Source: Sciscionella marina DSM 45152 (lineage in GTDB: Bacteria > Actinomycetota > Actinomycetes > Mycobacteriales > Pseudonocardiaceae). Taken from it: DNA of 64,000 nucleotides. This document shows, piece by piece, positions 17,773 to 26,645 of this stretch. The stretch covers positions 496,001 through 560,000 of the forward strand of contig NZ_KB905381.1 in NCBI RefSeq assembly GCF_000379465.1. The letters are read 5' to 3'. Position 1 is the stretch's first letter. Every line of letters begins with the position of its first letter. Under the pieces are notes generated by a model. The model was not told the origin of the DNA, searched no databases, and saw only the letters and a list, made by a program, of their open reading frames with translations. The translations under genes and the position numbers were made by a program.

Positions 17773-18912
17773 GTGAGCCAAGCCTCGTACTTCCGCAGGC
17801 GCACCACGACCGTGCTCACCGTCGTGTTCGTGTTGTGCGTCGTCGCCGCCCTCGCCCTCGTCCTGCTCGCCGTGCTCGGCAACGACGGCGGACTGCCCGC
17901 CGGGGCCGCGCTCGCCCTCATCCCGGTCGGCCCCGTCGTCGGGGTCTTCCTGTGGCTGGATCGCTGGGAGGCCGAGCCGCCGAAGCTGCTGCTCGCCGCG
18001 TTCGGCTGGGGAGCCAGCGTCGCCGCGCTCACCGCGCTCGCCATCAACAGCACGGCCGACTACCTGGTCAGCGGGGGTACCGGGGACGTGCCGGGCACCG
18101 CGCTGGTCTCCGCGCCACTGGTGGAGGAGGCGGTCAAGGCCGCGTTCGTGCTCGGTATCTGGCTGTTCCTGCGCGCCGAGTTCGACGGCGTGATCGACGG
18201 CGTGGTGTACGCGGGCATCACCGCGGCCGGGTTCGCGTTCACCGAGAACATCACGTACTTCGGGCGTGCCTTCGACGTCGCCGGGCTCTCCGGGGAACAC
18301 GGGGCGCTCGTGGAGACCTTCATCGTGCGCGGGGTGTTCTCCCCGTTCGCGCATCCGCTGTTCACCGTGATGACCGGGATCGGTATCGGGATCGCCGCGG
18401 CGAGCAGGCGCAAGCACCGCTGGCTCGCCCCGATCCTCGGCTACGCGCTCGCGGTGGGGCTGCACGCGGCGTGGAACGCGAGCGCCACCTTCGGCGGGAT
18501 GCGCGGCTTCGTGTGGCTGTACCTGCTGGTGATGGTGCCGGTCGGGATCGGGGTGATCGTGTTCCTCGGCTGGCAGCGCCGCCGTGAGCAGCATGCCATC
18601 AGCTCCGCGCTGCCATGGATGAGTGAGGCGGGCTGGATCGCGCCGAGCGAGGTCGAACTGCTCGCCAGCCTGCGCGGGCGCAAACAATGGCGCAAGACCG
18701 TGGCCGCGCGGCACGGCAGGCAGGCCGGGAACGCGGTGCGCGAATACCAGGCAGCGGTCACCGAACTGGCCTTTCTGCGCCGCTCGATGGGCCGCGGACT
18801 CCCCGCATGGCAGGTGCAGCAGCGCACCGGGGAACTGCTGGCCCAACTCGACGCGGCCGCTGCGCGGGTGCGGGCGTTGGCTACTGTGGCGCCGAGGAGG
18901 TACGAACCATGA
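17773..18912 (+). CDS. PrsW family intramembrane metalloprotease
   Basis: A 379-residue polytopic membrane protein of the PrsW/CAAX-protease superfamily, which cleaves substrates such as anti-sigma factors inside the membrane. The catalytic pair is in LVEEAVKAA (E118, E119). FTEN, HPLF and HAAWN supply the further conserved residues of the family. About seven or eight membrane segments cover residues 12-260. The C-terminal 100 residues are cytoplasmic and helical. GTG at 17773 is the start. The ATGA overlap with the next gene suggests coupling to the DUF2520 gene and panC. The substrate is unknown. Confidence 0.88.
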   Translation: MSQASYFRRRTTTVLTVVFVLCVVAALALVLLAVLGNDGGLPAGAALALIPVGPVVGVFLWLDRWEAEPPKLLLAAFGWGASVAALTALAINSTADYLVSGGTGDVPGTALVSAPLVEEAVKAAFVLGIWLFLRAEFDGVIDGVVYAGITAAGFAFTENITYFGRAFDVAGLSGEHGALVETFIVRGVFSPFAHPLFTVMTGIGIGIAAASRRKHRWLAPILGYALAVGLHAAWNASATFGGMRGFVWLYLLVMVPVGIGVIVFLGWQRRREQHAISSALPWMSEAGWIAPSEVELLASLRGRKQWRKTVAARHGRQAGNAVREYQAAVTELAFLRRSMGRGLPAWQVQQRTGELLAQLDAAAARVRALATVAPRRYEP

Positions 18913-19796
18913 GCAGGCCAGCGCGCCTCGCGATCGGCATCGTCTCGGCGGGCCGGGTCGGCACGGTACTCGGTGCCGCGCTGCGCACCGCGGGCCACAC
19001 GATCACGGCGGTCTCCGGGGTGTCCGCGGCCTCGCTCGAACGCGCCGAGCAGCTGCTTCCCGGGGTTCCGGTGGAACCGCCGGACCGGACCGCGGCTCCC
19101 GCCGATCTCGTGCTGCTCGCCATCCCGGACGACGCGCTCGCCGGTACCGTGCGCGGGCTGGTCGCCGCCGGGGCGCTACGGACCGGCCAGATCGTCGCGC
19201 ACACCTCCGGGGCACACGGCATCGAGGTGCTCCGCCCCGCCGAGGAACTGGGTGCGCTCACCCTCGCGCTGCATCCGGTGCTCACCTTCACCGGGCGCGC
19301 GGAGGACATCGAACGGCTCACCTCCTGCTGCTTCGGGGTCACCGCGCGGGACGGGGACGAGGGCGCCTGGCACGTGGCCGAGGCCCTCGTCATGGAGATG
19401 GGAGCCGAACCGGTGCGCATCCCCGAGACCGCGCGCGCCCTCTACCACGCCGCACTCACTCACGGGGCCAACCACCTGATGACCCTGGTCGCCGAAGCCA
19501 CCGAACTGCTGCGCTCGGCATCGGCCGAGGTGCCCCAGCGGCTGCTCGCCCCGCTGCTGTCCGCCTCGCTGGACAACGCCTTGCGCTTCGGCGACCGTGC
19601 GCTGACCGGACCGGTCGCGCGTGGGGACGCCGAGACGGTGCGGGCCCATTTGCGGGAGCTCGACGAACACGCTCCGGCCTCCGTGGCCGCCTATCGCGAA
19701 CTGGCCAAGCGAACCGCCACACGAGCGAAGGGGGCCGGGCTGCTCGGCGCGACAGGCGAGCAGGACATTCTGGACGCACTCGAAGGGCGCTCATGA
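18909..19796 (+). CDS. Rossmann-like DUF2520 oxidoreductase, pantothenate-linked
   Basis: A 295-residue protein with an N-terminal NAD(P)-binding fold (IGIVSAGRVGTVLGAAL, residues 8-24) and a C-terminal helical DUF2520 domain starting near residue 145. It resembles pyrroline-carboxylate and ketopantoate reductases in arrangement. In actinobacteria it stands directly before panC (Rv3603c in M. tuberculosis). A ketopantoate reductase role is therefore attractive, but this is inference from neighbourhood. Start ATG overlaps the PrsW stop (ATGA). Confidence 0.88.
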   Translation: MSRPARLAIGIVSAGRVGTVLGAALRTAGHTITAVSGVSAASLERAEQLLPGVPVEPPDRTAAPADLVLLAIPDDALAGTVRGLVAAGALRTGQIVAHTSGAHGIEVLRPAEELGALTLALHPVLTFTGRAEDIERLTSCCFGVTARDGDEGAWHVAEALVMEMGAEPVRIPETARALYHAALTHGANHLMTLVAEATELLRSASAEVPQRLLAPLLSASLDNALRFGDRALTGPVARGDAETVRAHLRELDEHAPASVAAYRELAKRTATRAKGAGLLGATGEQDILDALEGRS

Positions 19797-19825
19797 CCGT
19801 GTTGTTCCGATCGGGTCTTTCCTGT

Positions 19826-19849
19826 GCTCCTCGCTCGCCGGGGCTCGCT
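19826..19849 (-). repeat. 24-bp inverted repeat, upstream of panC
   Basis: The 24 bp here, read on the minus strand, are identical to 20741-20764. The flanking bases are also similar (GCATCG on one side). Within the same gap, GGGTCTTTCC (19813-19822) and GGAAAGGACCC (19859-19869) form a near-perfect inverted repeat around it. The two copies flank panC in opposite orientation. Confidence 0.8.
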
Positions 19850-19875
19850 GCGATGCGCGGAAAGGACCCGCTCGC

Positions 19876-20733
19876 ATGACCGAACCGACCGTGTACCGGA
19901 GCCCGGCCGAGCTGGCGAAGCTGATGCGGGCGCTGCGCGGCACCGGGCGCCGGATCGCGCTCGTGCCGACCATGGGCGCGCTGCACACCGGGCACGCCGA
20001 GCTGATCGCGCGAGCCCGGCGGGTACCGGGAACGACCGTGGTCGTCTCGATTTTCGTGAATCCGCTGCAGTTCGGCCCGGACGAGGATTTCGACCGCTAT
20101 CCGCGCGCATTCGACTCCGATGTGGCGACCTGTGCCAGTGCCGGAGCGGAATTCGTATTCGCGCCCCCGGTCGAGCAGATGTATCCCGAAGGCGGGAATC
20201 AGGTCACCGTGCAGCCCGGACCGCTCGGCGCGGAACTGGAGGGCGCGCATCGGGAAGGGCATTTCGCCGGGATGCTCACCGTGGTGGCGAAACTGTTCAA
20301 CATCGTGCGCCCCGATTACGCGTATTTCGGCGAGAAGGACTATCAGCAGCTCGTCCTGGTGAAGCGGATGGCCGCGGAACTGAACATGGGCGTCGACGTG
20401 ATCGGTATTCCCACCGTTCGCGAGCCCGATGGGCTGGCGATTTCCTCGAGGAACGTCTACCTCTCCGCGCAGGAGCGGGAATCGGCGCTGGCGATCTCGG
20501 CCGCGCTCACCGCGGCCAGGGCCGCGGGGCGCCACGACGGTGCCGCCGCGCTGGCCGCGGCGCACGAGGTACTCGCCGCCCGGCCCGAGGTGGAACCCGA
20601 CTACGTGGAGCTGCGTGCCCCGGATCTGGGCCCCGCACCGGTTTCCGGTCAGGCGCGGATGCTGATCGCCGCGAAGCTCGGCAAGACGAGGCTGATCGAC
20701 AATTCGGGGCTCACCCTCGGCGCGGGCGAGTGA
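19876..20733 (+). CDS. panC: Pantothenate synthetase
   Basis: A 285-residue enzyme condensing pantoate with beta-alanine using ATP. The nucleotidyl-transferase HxGH motif is in PTMGALHTGH (31-40). FGEKDYQQL and SSRNVYLS are the other active-site signatures. ATG at 19876 is the natural start; the frame runs upstream into the DUF2520 gene without conserved sequence. The gene is bracketed by inverted 24-bp repeats, and panD, which usually follows, is absent. Confidence 0.96.
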   Translation: MTEPTVYRSPAELAKLMRALRGTGRRIALVPTMGALHTGHAELIARARRVPGTTVVVSIFVNPLQFGPDEDFDRYPRAFDSDVATCASAGAEFVFAPPVEQMYPEGGNQVTVQPGPLGAELEGAHREGHFAGMLTVVAKLFNIVRPDYAYFGEKDYQQLVLVKRMAAELNMGVDVIGIPTVREPDGLAISSRNVYLSAQERESALAISAALTAARAAGRHDGAAALAAAHEVLAARPEVEPDYVELRAPDLGPAPVSGQARMLIAAKLGKTRLIDNSGLTLGAGE

Positions 20734-20740
20734 GCATCGT

Positions 20741-20764
20741 AGCGAGCCCCGGCGAGCGAGGAGC
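20741..20764 (+). repeat. 24-bp inverted repeat, downstream of panC
   Basis: Exact reverse-complement copy of 19826-19849. It fills most of the 54-bp gap between panC and coaX, the place where panD is expected. A GAGGAG ribosome binding site for coaX follows it. Confidence 0.8.
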
Positions 20765-20787
20765 GCAGCGAATGAGGAGCCGAACCA

Positions 20788-21567
20788 TTGTTACTGTGCA
20801 TCGACGTCGGGAACACGAACACCGCGCTCGGGCTCTACCCGGACGAGCCCGGCAGGGGGCCGGAGCTGACCCGGCTCTGGCGGATGCGCACCGTACCCGC
20901 GATCACCGCCGATGAACTCGCGCTCCAGCTGCGCGGGCTGCTCGGGGAATACGCGGACCGCATCACCGGGGTCGCCGCGCTGTCCACGGTGCCGACCGTG
21001 CGGCACGAACTGCGCGAAATGCTCTCCGGCTATTACGCGAGCCTGCCGACCGTCCTGGTCGAACCGGGGGTGCGCACCGGGGTGGCGTTGCACGTGGACA
21101 GCCCGCGGGAACTCGGAGCCGACCGGCTGGTCAACACGCTCGCCGCGCGAGAACTGTTCGGCACCTCGTGCATCGTGGTGGATTTCGGCACCTCGACCAA
21201 TATCGACGTCATCTCGGCTGATGGGAAATTCCTCGGCGGGGCGATCGCTTCGGGGGTGACGATTTCCCTGGACGCCCTCGCCATGCGCACCGCGACCCTG
21301 CACAAGGTGGAACTGGTCCGCCCGCGCGCGGTGATCGGGCGCAATACCGTGGAATGCCTGCAGTCCGGAATGCTGTACGGATTCGCCGGTCAGGTGGACG
21401 GAATCGTCGGGCGGATCAAAACGGAACTCGGGCTCGACGAGGTGACCGTGGTCGCCACCGGTGGGCTGGCCGGACTGCTCGTCGGGGAAACCTCGGTGAT
21501 CGACCGGCACGTCCCCGAGCTCACTCTCTACGGATTGCGGCTGGTGTTCGAACGTAATCGGGGCTGA
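20788..21567 (+). CDS. coaX: Type III pantothenate kinase
   Basis: A 259-residue kinase phosphorylating pantothenate, the first step of coenzyme A synthesis. LLCIDVGNTNTALG holds the phosphate-binding motif and VDFGTSTNID the second ATPase-like motif of the type III (ASKHA-fold) family. The start is a TTG at 20788, well placed after GAGGAG and giving the conserved N-terminus; a rare start codon may limit translation. It follows panC and precedes lysS. Confidence 0.95.
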   Translation: MLLCIDVGNTNTALGLYPDEPGRGPELTRLWRMRTVPAITADELALQLRGLLGEYADRITGVAALSTVPTVRHELREMLSGYYASLPTVLVEPGVRTGVALHVDSPRELGADRLVNTLAARELFGTSCIVVDFGTSTNIDVISADGKFLGGAIASGVTISLDALAMRTATLHKVELVRPRAVIGRNTVECLQSGMLYGFAGQVDGIVGRIKTELGLDEVTVVATGGLAGLLVGETSVIDRHVPELTLYGLRLVFERNRG

Positions 21568-21582
21568 TCTACCCTGGCCACC

Positions 21583-23082
21583 GTGACGGCGCAATCCGGT
21601 GAACCCAGTGAAGACCTTCCGGAGCAGATGCGAATCCGGAGGGAGAAGCGTGAGCGAATGCTCGCTCGCGGTGTCGACCCCTATCCGGTCGCGGTCGGGC
21701 GTACCCATTCCCTTGGTCAGCTGCGGGAAAAGTACGCGGATCTGGAAACCGATACGCGAAGCGGCGAGTCGGTCGGCATCACCGGCCGGGTGCGTTTCAT
21801 CCGTAATACCGGCAAGCTCTGCTTCGCCAAGCTGGTAGAGGGCGACGGCACCGAAATACAGGCCATGCTCTCGCTCGCGGAAATCGGCGAGGAATCGCTC
21901 ACGGAATGGAAGTCCGAGGTCGATCTCGGCGACCACGTGTTCGTGCACGGCGAGGTGATCACCTCGAAACGCGGTGAGCTTTCCGTGCTCGCCGACGAAT
22001 GGCGGATCACTTCGAAGGCGTTGCGCCCGCTCCCGGTCGCGCACAAGGACCTCGCCGAGGAGACCCGCATCCGCCAGCGGTACGTGGATCTCATCCTGCG
22101 CCCGCAGGCCAGGGACACGGTGCGGAACCGCGCGGCCGTGGTGCGTTCCCTGCGGGACACCTTCGACGAGCACGGTTACATCGAGGTGGAAACCCCGATG
22201 CTGCAGGCACTGCAGGGCGGGGCGAGCGCCCGGCCGTTCGTGACCCATTCGAATGCCTTCGATATGGAGCTGTTCCTGCGGATCGCTCCCGAGCTCTATC
22301 TGAAACGCTGCGTGGTCGGTGGAATCGAGCGGGTATTCGAGATCAACCGGAACTTCCGCAACGAGGGCAGCGACTCCTCGCATCAGCCGGAGTTCGCGAT
22401 GCTCGAGTTCTACCAGGCCTACGCCACCTACGACACGATGGCGGAGCTCACCAGGGAACTGATCTGCCGCGCCGCCGAGCGGGTATTCGGCACGCTCACC
22501 GTGACCCTGGCGGACGGGACGGAATACGATCTGTCCGGTCAGTGGGCGAACCTGCGCATGTACGATTCGCTTTCCGAGGCGCTCGGCACCGAAATCACCC
22601 CGGACACCCCGGCGGCGAGGCTGCGCGAGTTCGCCGATTCCGCGGGACTGGAGTTCCCGGCGCATTACGGCCACGGCAAACTGGTCGAGGAGTTGTGGGA
22701 GCACCACGTCGGCGATCATTTGCACGAGCCCACATTCGTGCGGGATTTCCCGGCGGAGACCTCCCCGCTGACCCGTCAGCACCGCGAGGATCCCCGGCTG
22801 GCCGAGAAATGGGACCTGTACATGCGCGGCGTGGAGACCGCGACCGGATACTCCGAACTGGTCGATCCGGTCGTCGAACGGGAACGCTTCGAAGCGCAGC
22901 GGTTGCTCGCCGCGCAGGGCGACGACGAAGCGATGCCCCTCGACGAGGACTTCCTGCGTGCACTCGAATACGGAATGCCCCCTTCAGGTGGTGTCGGAAT
23001 GGGTATCGACAGGTTGCTGATGGCGCTTACCGGTCTCGGTATCCGGGAGACCATCCTGTTTCCGCAGGTCCGGCCCGAATAA
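21583..23082 (+). CDS. lysS: Lysyl-tRNA synthetase, class II
   Basis: A 499-residue class II synthetase charging tRNA-Lys. An OB-fold anticodon-binding domain spans about 60-150. Motif 1 is [10 protein letters not shown], motif 2 [17 protein letters not shown], and motif 3 [11 protein letters not shown]. Length matches ordinary bacterial LysS without the MprF-type extension. GTG at 21583 starts 15 bp after coaX, so the two are probably co-transcribed. Confidence 0.97.
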   Translation: MTAQSGEPSEDLPEQMRIRREKRERMLARGVDPYPVAVGRTHSLGQLREKYADLETDTRSGESVGITGRVRFIRNTGKLCFAKLVEGDGTEIQAMLSLAEIGEESLTEWKSEVDLGDHVFVHGEVITSKRGELSVLADEWRITSKALRPLPVAHKDLAEETRIRQRYVDLILRPQARDTVRNRAAVVRSLRDTFDEHGYIEVETPMLQALQGGASARPFVTHSNAFDMELFLRIAPELYLKRCVVGGIERVFEINRNFRNEGSDSSHQPEFAMLEFYQAYATYDTMAELTRELICRAAERVFGTLTVTLADGTEYDLSGQWANLRMYDSLSEALGTEITPDTPAARLREFADSAGLEFPAHYGHGKLVEELWEHHVGDHLHEPTFVRDFPAETSPLTRQHREDPRLAEKWDLYMRGVETATGYSELVDPVVERERFEAQRLLAAQGDDEAMPLDEDFLRALEYGMPPSGGVGMGIDRLLMALTGLGIRETILFPQVRPE

Positions 23083-23184
23083 TCGGTGCCGCTCGGCGCC
23101 GTTTCGCGGATTACCGTTATGCCCGTGCCAATGGTGTCGGCCCGGTGAAATCCGACCTCGATAGCCATCCGGCGGCGTTTTGGG

Positions 23185-23214
23185 TTAGCATTTCTCCAAA
23201 CAAACATTTATATT
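23185..23214 (+). promoter_or_regulatory. Candidate lsr2 promoter
   Basis: The 196 bp between lysS and lsr2 include an AT-rich stretch that stands out from the surrounding GC-rich DNA. TTAGCA (23185-23190) and TATATT (23209-23214) are spaced 18 bp apart, a plausible promoter for lsr2. AT-rich DNA here could also be a binding site for Lsr2 itself, giving autoregulation. Confidence 0.4.
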
Positions 23215-23278
23215 GCGTTGCAAGAGCAGGGGAACGTGCACCCGGCCGCCCTATTCGTTGCTTATAGGAGGTATTGGT

Positions 23279-23617
23279 ATGGCGCAGCAGGTTACTTACA
23301 GCCTGGTTGACGATCTGGATGGTTCCGATGCCGACCAGACCGTGGAGTTCGGTTTGGACGGTGCGATCTACGAGATCGACCTTTCCGAGGAAAATGCGGA
23401 TCGTCTCCGCGAAACGCTCGCCGATTTCATCGAATCCGCCCGGCGTTCCGGTGGCCGTGCGCGCCGTGGCCGCGCGGGCAGCGGTGCCAAGGCCAACAAG
23501 GTCGCGGCGGATCGCGAGCAGAACCAGGCCATCCGGGACTGGGCCCGGAAGAACGGCTTCCAGGTTTCCGAGCGCGGCCGCATCCCGGCCGAGGTGCTCG
23601 AGGCTTACCACGGCTGA
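23279..23617 (+). CDS. lsr2: Lsr2 nucleoid-associated DNA-bridging protein
   Basis: A 112-residue Lsr2 protein, the actinobacterial H-NS analogue that coats AT-rich and horizontally acquired DNA. Residues 1-60 form the dimerisation domain ([20 protein letters not shown]). A basic linker ([15 protein letters not shown]) leads to the C-terminal DNA-binding domain, with the R-G-R AT-minor-groove motif at 99-101. ATG 23279 has a near-perfect ribosome binding site (AGGAGG), fitting high expression. A hairpin follows the gene, so it is likely monocistronic. Confidence 0.97.
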   Translation: MAQQVTYSLVDDLDGSDADQTVEFGLDGAIYEIDLSEENADRLRETLADFIESARRSGGRARRGRAGSGAKANKVAADREQNQAIRDWARKNGFQVSERGRIPAEVLEAYHG

Positions 23618-23632
23618 CACCGCTCCGGGCAG

Positions 23633-23664
23633 GGGCCGCCGTCCGGGCGTCCGGAGGGCGGCCC
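23633..23664 (+). terminator. Hairpin terminator after lsr2
   Basis: GGGCCGCC (23633-23640) pairs with GGCGGCCC (23657-23664) around a 16-nt loop, 15 bp after the lsr2 stop codon. There is no clear U-tract. Confidence 0.65.
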
Positions 23665-24049
23665 TCGTCATGTCGTCGGCAGAGTTGGCCAGAGGCGGGC
23701 AGACCAGAGTTGGCCAGAGGTGGCCCGAGGTCGTCTCCGGGCCGTGCTCGTGTCGGCATCCGCAGTGACCGTGCGGCCTCGTGCGGGCGGACCAAGGGGA
23801 CGTGTTCACCCAAAGCGGAACCGGGGCCTCGATGGAATGATGCCCTGTTTTCCCACGTTGATCGGTGTGTAAGCATGTAATCATCCGGGACCGGCCGCGG
23901 TCGGCGGGTCGCCGGGTGACAACCGGAGGTCGCCGGGCACACGCACGGTGGCCGATGCCTACTACAGTGGTTGGCACGGCGGGTGTGTAGTCGCGCGACT
24001 AGATGCCAACCCCACGTAACGCAGCCTGGCACGCTCGTAGGGAGTGCGA
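23665..24049. other. Non-coding region upstream of clpC
   Basis: No convincing gene is seen in these 385 bp. A 16-bp direct repeat CAGAGTTGGCCAGAGG occurs at 23680-23695 and 23705-23720, with a 25-bp period. Near clpC, TAGTCGCGCGACTA (23988-24001) is a perfect 14-bp palindrome. GTTGGCA (23970-23976) with TGCCAAC (24004-24010) forms an inverted repeat around it. These are candidate operators or promoter elements for clpC. The palindrome lacks the spaced CGC-N5-GCG form expected of ClgR. Confidence 0.55.
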
Positions 24050-26590
24050 ATGTTCGAGAGGTTTACCGACCGCGCACGGCGGGTGGTTGTGCTGGCCCAG
24101 GAAGAGGCCAGGATGCTCAACCACAACTACATCGGTACCGAGCACATCCTCCTCGGTCTGATCCACGAGGGTGAGGGCGTCGCCGCGAAGGCGCTCGAGT
24201 CCCTCGGTATCGCGCTCGAGGGCGTGCGTCAGCAGGTGGAGGAGATCATCGGTCAGGGCCAGCAGGCCCCGAGTGGTCACATTCCGTTCACGCCACGCGC
24301 GAAGAAGGTGCTCGAGCTGTCGCTGCGCGAGGCGCTGCAGCTCGGCCACAACTACATCGGTACCGAGCACATCCTGCTCGGCCTGATCCGCGAGGGCGAG
24401 GGTGTCGCGGCGCAGGTGCTGGTCAAGCTGGGTGCCGACCTGAACCGGGTGCGCCAGCAGGTGCTGCAGCTGCTGTCCGGCTACCAGGGCAAGGAGCCCG
24501 CGGAGGCCGGTGCGCGGGGGGAAGGGACGCCGTCTTCGTCCCTCGTCCTCGACCAGTTCGGCAGGAACCTGACGGCGAGCGCCCGTGAGGCCAAGCTCGA
24601 TCCGGTGATCGGCCGGACCAAGGAGATCGAGCGGGTCATGCAGGTGCTGTCCCGGCGCACCAAGAACAACCCGGTGCTGATCGGGGAGCCCGGCGTCGGT
24701 AAGACCGCCGTGGTCGAGGGGCTGGCCCAGGCGATCGTCAAGGGCGAGGTCCCGGAGACGCTCAAGGACAAGCAGCTCTACACGCTCGATCTCGGTTCGC
24801 TGGTCGCGGGCTCGCGCTACCGCGGTGACTTCGAAGAGCGGCTGAAGAAGGTGCTCAAGGAGATCAAGACCCGCGGCGACATCATCCTGTTCATCGACGA
24901 GCTGCACACGCTGGTCGGAGCGGGCGCCGCCGAGGGCGCCATCGACGCGGCGAGCATCCTCAAGCCGATGCTGGCCCGCGGCGAGCTGCAGACCATCGGG
25001 GCGACCACCCTCGAGGAGTACCGCAAGTACGTCGAGAAGGACGCCGCGCTCGAGCGCCGGTTCCAGCCGATCCAGGTCGGCGAGCCCTCGCTGGAGCACA
25101 CCATCGAGATCCTCAAGGGGCTGCGCGACCGGTACGAGGCGCACCACCGGGTCACGATCACCGACTCGGCGCTGGTGGCCGCATCCACGCTGGCGGACCG
25201 CTACATCAACGACCGTTACCTGCCGGACAAGGCGATCGACCTGATCGACGAGGCCGGCGCGCGGATGCGGATCCGCAGGATGACCGCCCCGCCGGACCTG
25301 CGCGACTTCGACGAGAAGATCGCCGACACCCGCCGGGACAAGGAGTCCGCGATCGACGCGCAGGACTTCGAGCGGGCCGCGCGGCTGCGAGACGAGGAGA
25401 AGAAGCTTCTCGGGCAGAAGGCCGAGCGGGAGAAGCAGTGGAAGGACGGTGACCTGGACGTCGTCGCCGAGGTGGACGACGAGCAGATCGCCGAGGTGCT
25501 CGGCAGCTGGACCGGTATCCCGGTGTTCCGCCTCACCGAGGAAGAGACCACCAAGCTGATGCGCATGGAGACCGAGCTGCACAAGCGCATCATCGGTCAG
25601 GAGGAGGCGGTCAAGGCCGTCTCCCAGGCGATTCGGCGCACCCGTGCCGGGCTGAAGGACCCGAAGCGGCCGTCCGGTTCGTTCATCTTCGCCGGCCCGT
25701 CCGGTGTCGGGAAGACCGAGCTTTCCAAGGCGCTGGCGAACTTCCTGTTCGGCGAGGACGACGCGCTCATCCAGATCGACATGGGCGAGTTCCACGACCG
25801 CTACACGGCCTCCCGGCTGTTCGGCGCGCCTCCCGGGTACGTCGGCTACGAGGAGGGCGGCCAGCTGACCGAGAAGGTCCGCCGCAAGCCGTTCTCCGTG
25901 GTGCTCTTCGACGAGATCGAGAAAGCCCACCAGGAGATCTACAACACCCTGTTGCAGGTGCTCGAGGACGGGCGGCTCACCGACGGTCAGGGCCGCACGG
26001 TCGACTTCAAGAACACGGTGCTGATCTTCACCTCGAACCTCGGCACCTCCGACATCTCCAAGGCGGTCGGGCTCGGGTTCTCCGGTGGCAAGTCCGAAGG
26101 CTCGAACTACGAGCGGATGAAGCAGAAGGTCAACGACGAGCTGAAGAAGCACTTCCGGCCGGAGTTCCTCAACCGTATCGACGACACCATCGTGTTCGAC
26201 CAGCTCACGCAGCAGCAGATCGTCGAGATGGTGGACCTGCTCATCACCCGGGTCGGGGAACAGCTCAAGGCCAAGGACATGTCCCTCGAACTGTCCGACA
26301 AGGCCAAGCGGCTGCTCGCCAAGCGGGGCTTCGACCCGGTGCTGGGTGCCCGGCCGCTGCGCCGCACCATCCAGCGCGAGATCGAGGACCAGCTCTCCGA
26401 GCAGATCCTGTCCGGGAACGTGCAGCCCGGCCAGGTCGTGCACGCCGATGTCGAGGGCTGGGACGACGAGAGCGAGGAGACCACGGACGCCAAGTTCGTG
26501 TTCACCACGCGGCTCGCCGAGATCGAGGTCCCGGACACCCCGGTCGAGATCGGCGCGGGTGGCACGGACGTGGCCTCCGGCGGCGCCTAG
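24050..26590 (+). CDS. clpC: ATP-dependent Clp protease ATPase subunit ClpC
   Basis: An 846-residue Hsp100 unfoldase that feeds substrates to ClpP. Two Clp_N repeats cover about 1-145, the first D1 ATPase carries GEPGVGKT at 212-219, a UvrB/UvrC-type coiled middle segment lies near 420-460, and D2 carries GPSGVGKT at 549-556. The sequence matches mycobacterial ClpC1 closely. ATG at 24050 ([10 protein letters not shown]) after GGGAG is chosen over GTG at 24044. A strong terminator follows, so it is likely a single-gene unit. Confidence 0.97.
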   Translation: MFERFTDRARRVVVLAQEEARMLNHNYIGTEHILLGLIHEGEGVAAKALESLGIALEGVRQQVEEIIGQGQQAPSGHIPFTPRAKKVLELSLREALQLGHNYIGTEHILLGLIREGEGVAAQVLVKLGADLNRVRQQVLQLLSGYQGKEPAEAGARGEGTPSSSLVLDQFGRNLTASAREAKLDPVIGRTKEIERVMQVLSRRTKNNPVLIGEPGVGKTAVVEGLAQAIVKGEVPETLKDKQLYTLDLGSLVAGSRYRGDFEERLKKVLKEIKTRGDIILFIDELHTLVGAGAAEGAIDAASILKPMLARGELQTIGATTLEEYRKYVEKDAALERRFQPIQVGEPSLEHTIEILKGLRDRYEAHHRVTITDSALVAASTLADRYINDRYLPDKAIDLIDEAGARMRIRRMTAPPDLRDFDEKIADTRRDKESAIDAQDFERAARLRDEEKKLLGQKAEREKQWKDGDLDVVAEVDDEQIAEVLGSWTGIPVFRLTEEETTKLMRMETELHKRIIGQEEAVKAVSQAIRRTRAGLKDPKRPSGSFIFAGPSGVGKTELSKALANFLFGEDDALIQIDMGEFHDRYTASRLFGAPPGYVGYEEGGQLTEKVRRKPFSVVLFDEIEKAHQEIYNTLLQVLEDGRLTDGQGRTVDFKNTVLIFTSNLGTSDISKAVGLGFSGGKSEGSNYERMKQKVNDELKKHFRPEFLNRIDDTIVFDQLTQQQIVEMVDLLITRVGEQLKAKDMSLELSDKAKRLLAKRGFDPVLGARPLRRTIQREIEDQLSEQILSGNVQPGQVVHADVEGWDDESEETTDAKFVFTTRLAEIEVPDTPVEIGAGGTDVASGGA

Positions 26591-26604
26591 CAGCCTCAGC
26601 AGTC

Positions 26605-26642
26605 GAGAACGGCCCGGTCACCACGGTGACCGGGCCGTTCTC
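26605..26642. terminator. Strong hairpin terminator after clpC
   Basis: A perfect 18-bp stem (26605-26622 with 26625-26642), separated by only two unpaired bases formally, directly follows clpC. It sits between the convergent clpC and LLM oxidoreductase genes (the latter stops at 26646) and can serve both. Confidence 0.85.
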
Positions 26643-26645
26643 GTG

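Noticed and set aside
23954-23989. 11-codon upstream frame ATGCCTACT...TAG before clpC
   Set aside because: No ribosome binding site and no recognisable leader-peptide composition; probably chance.
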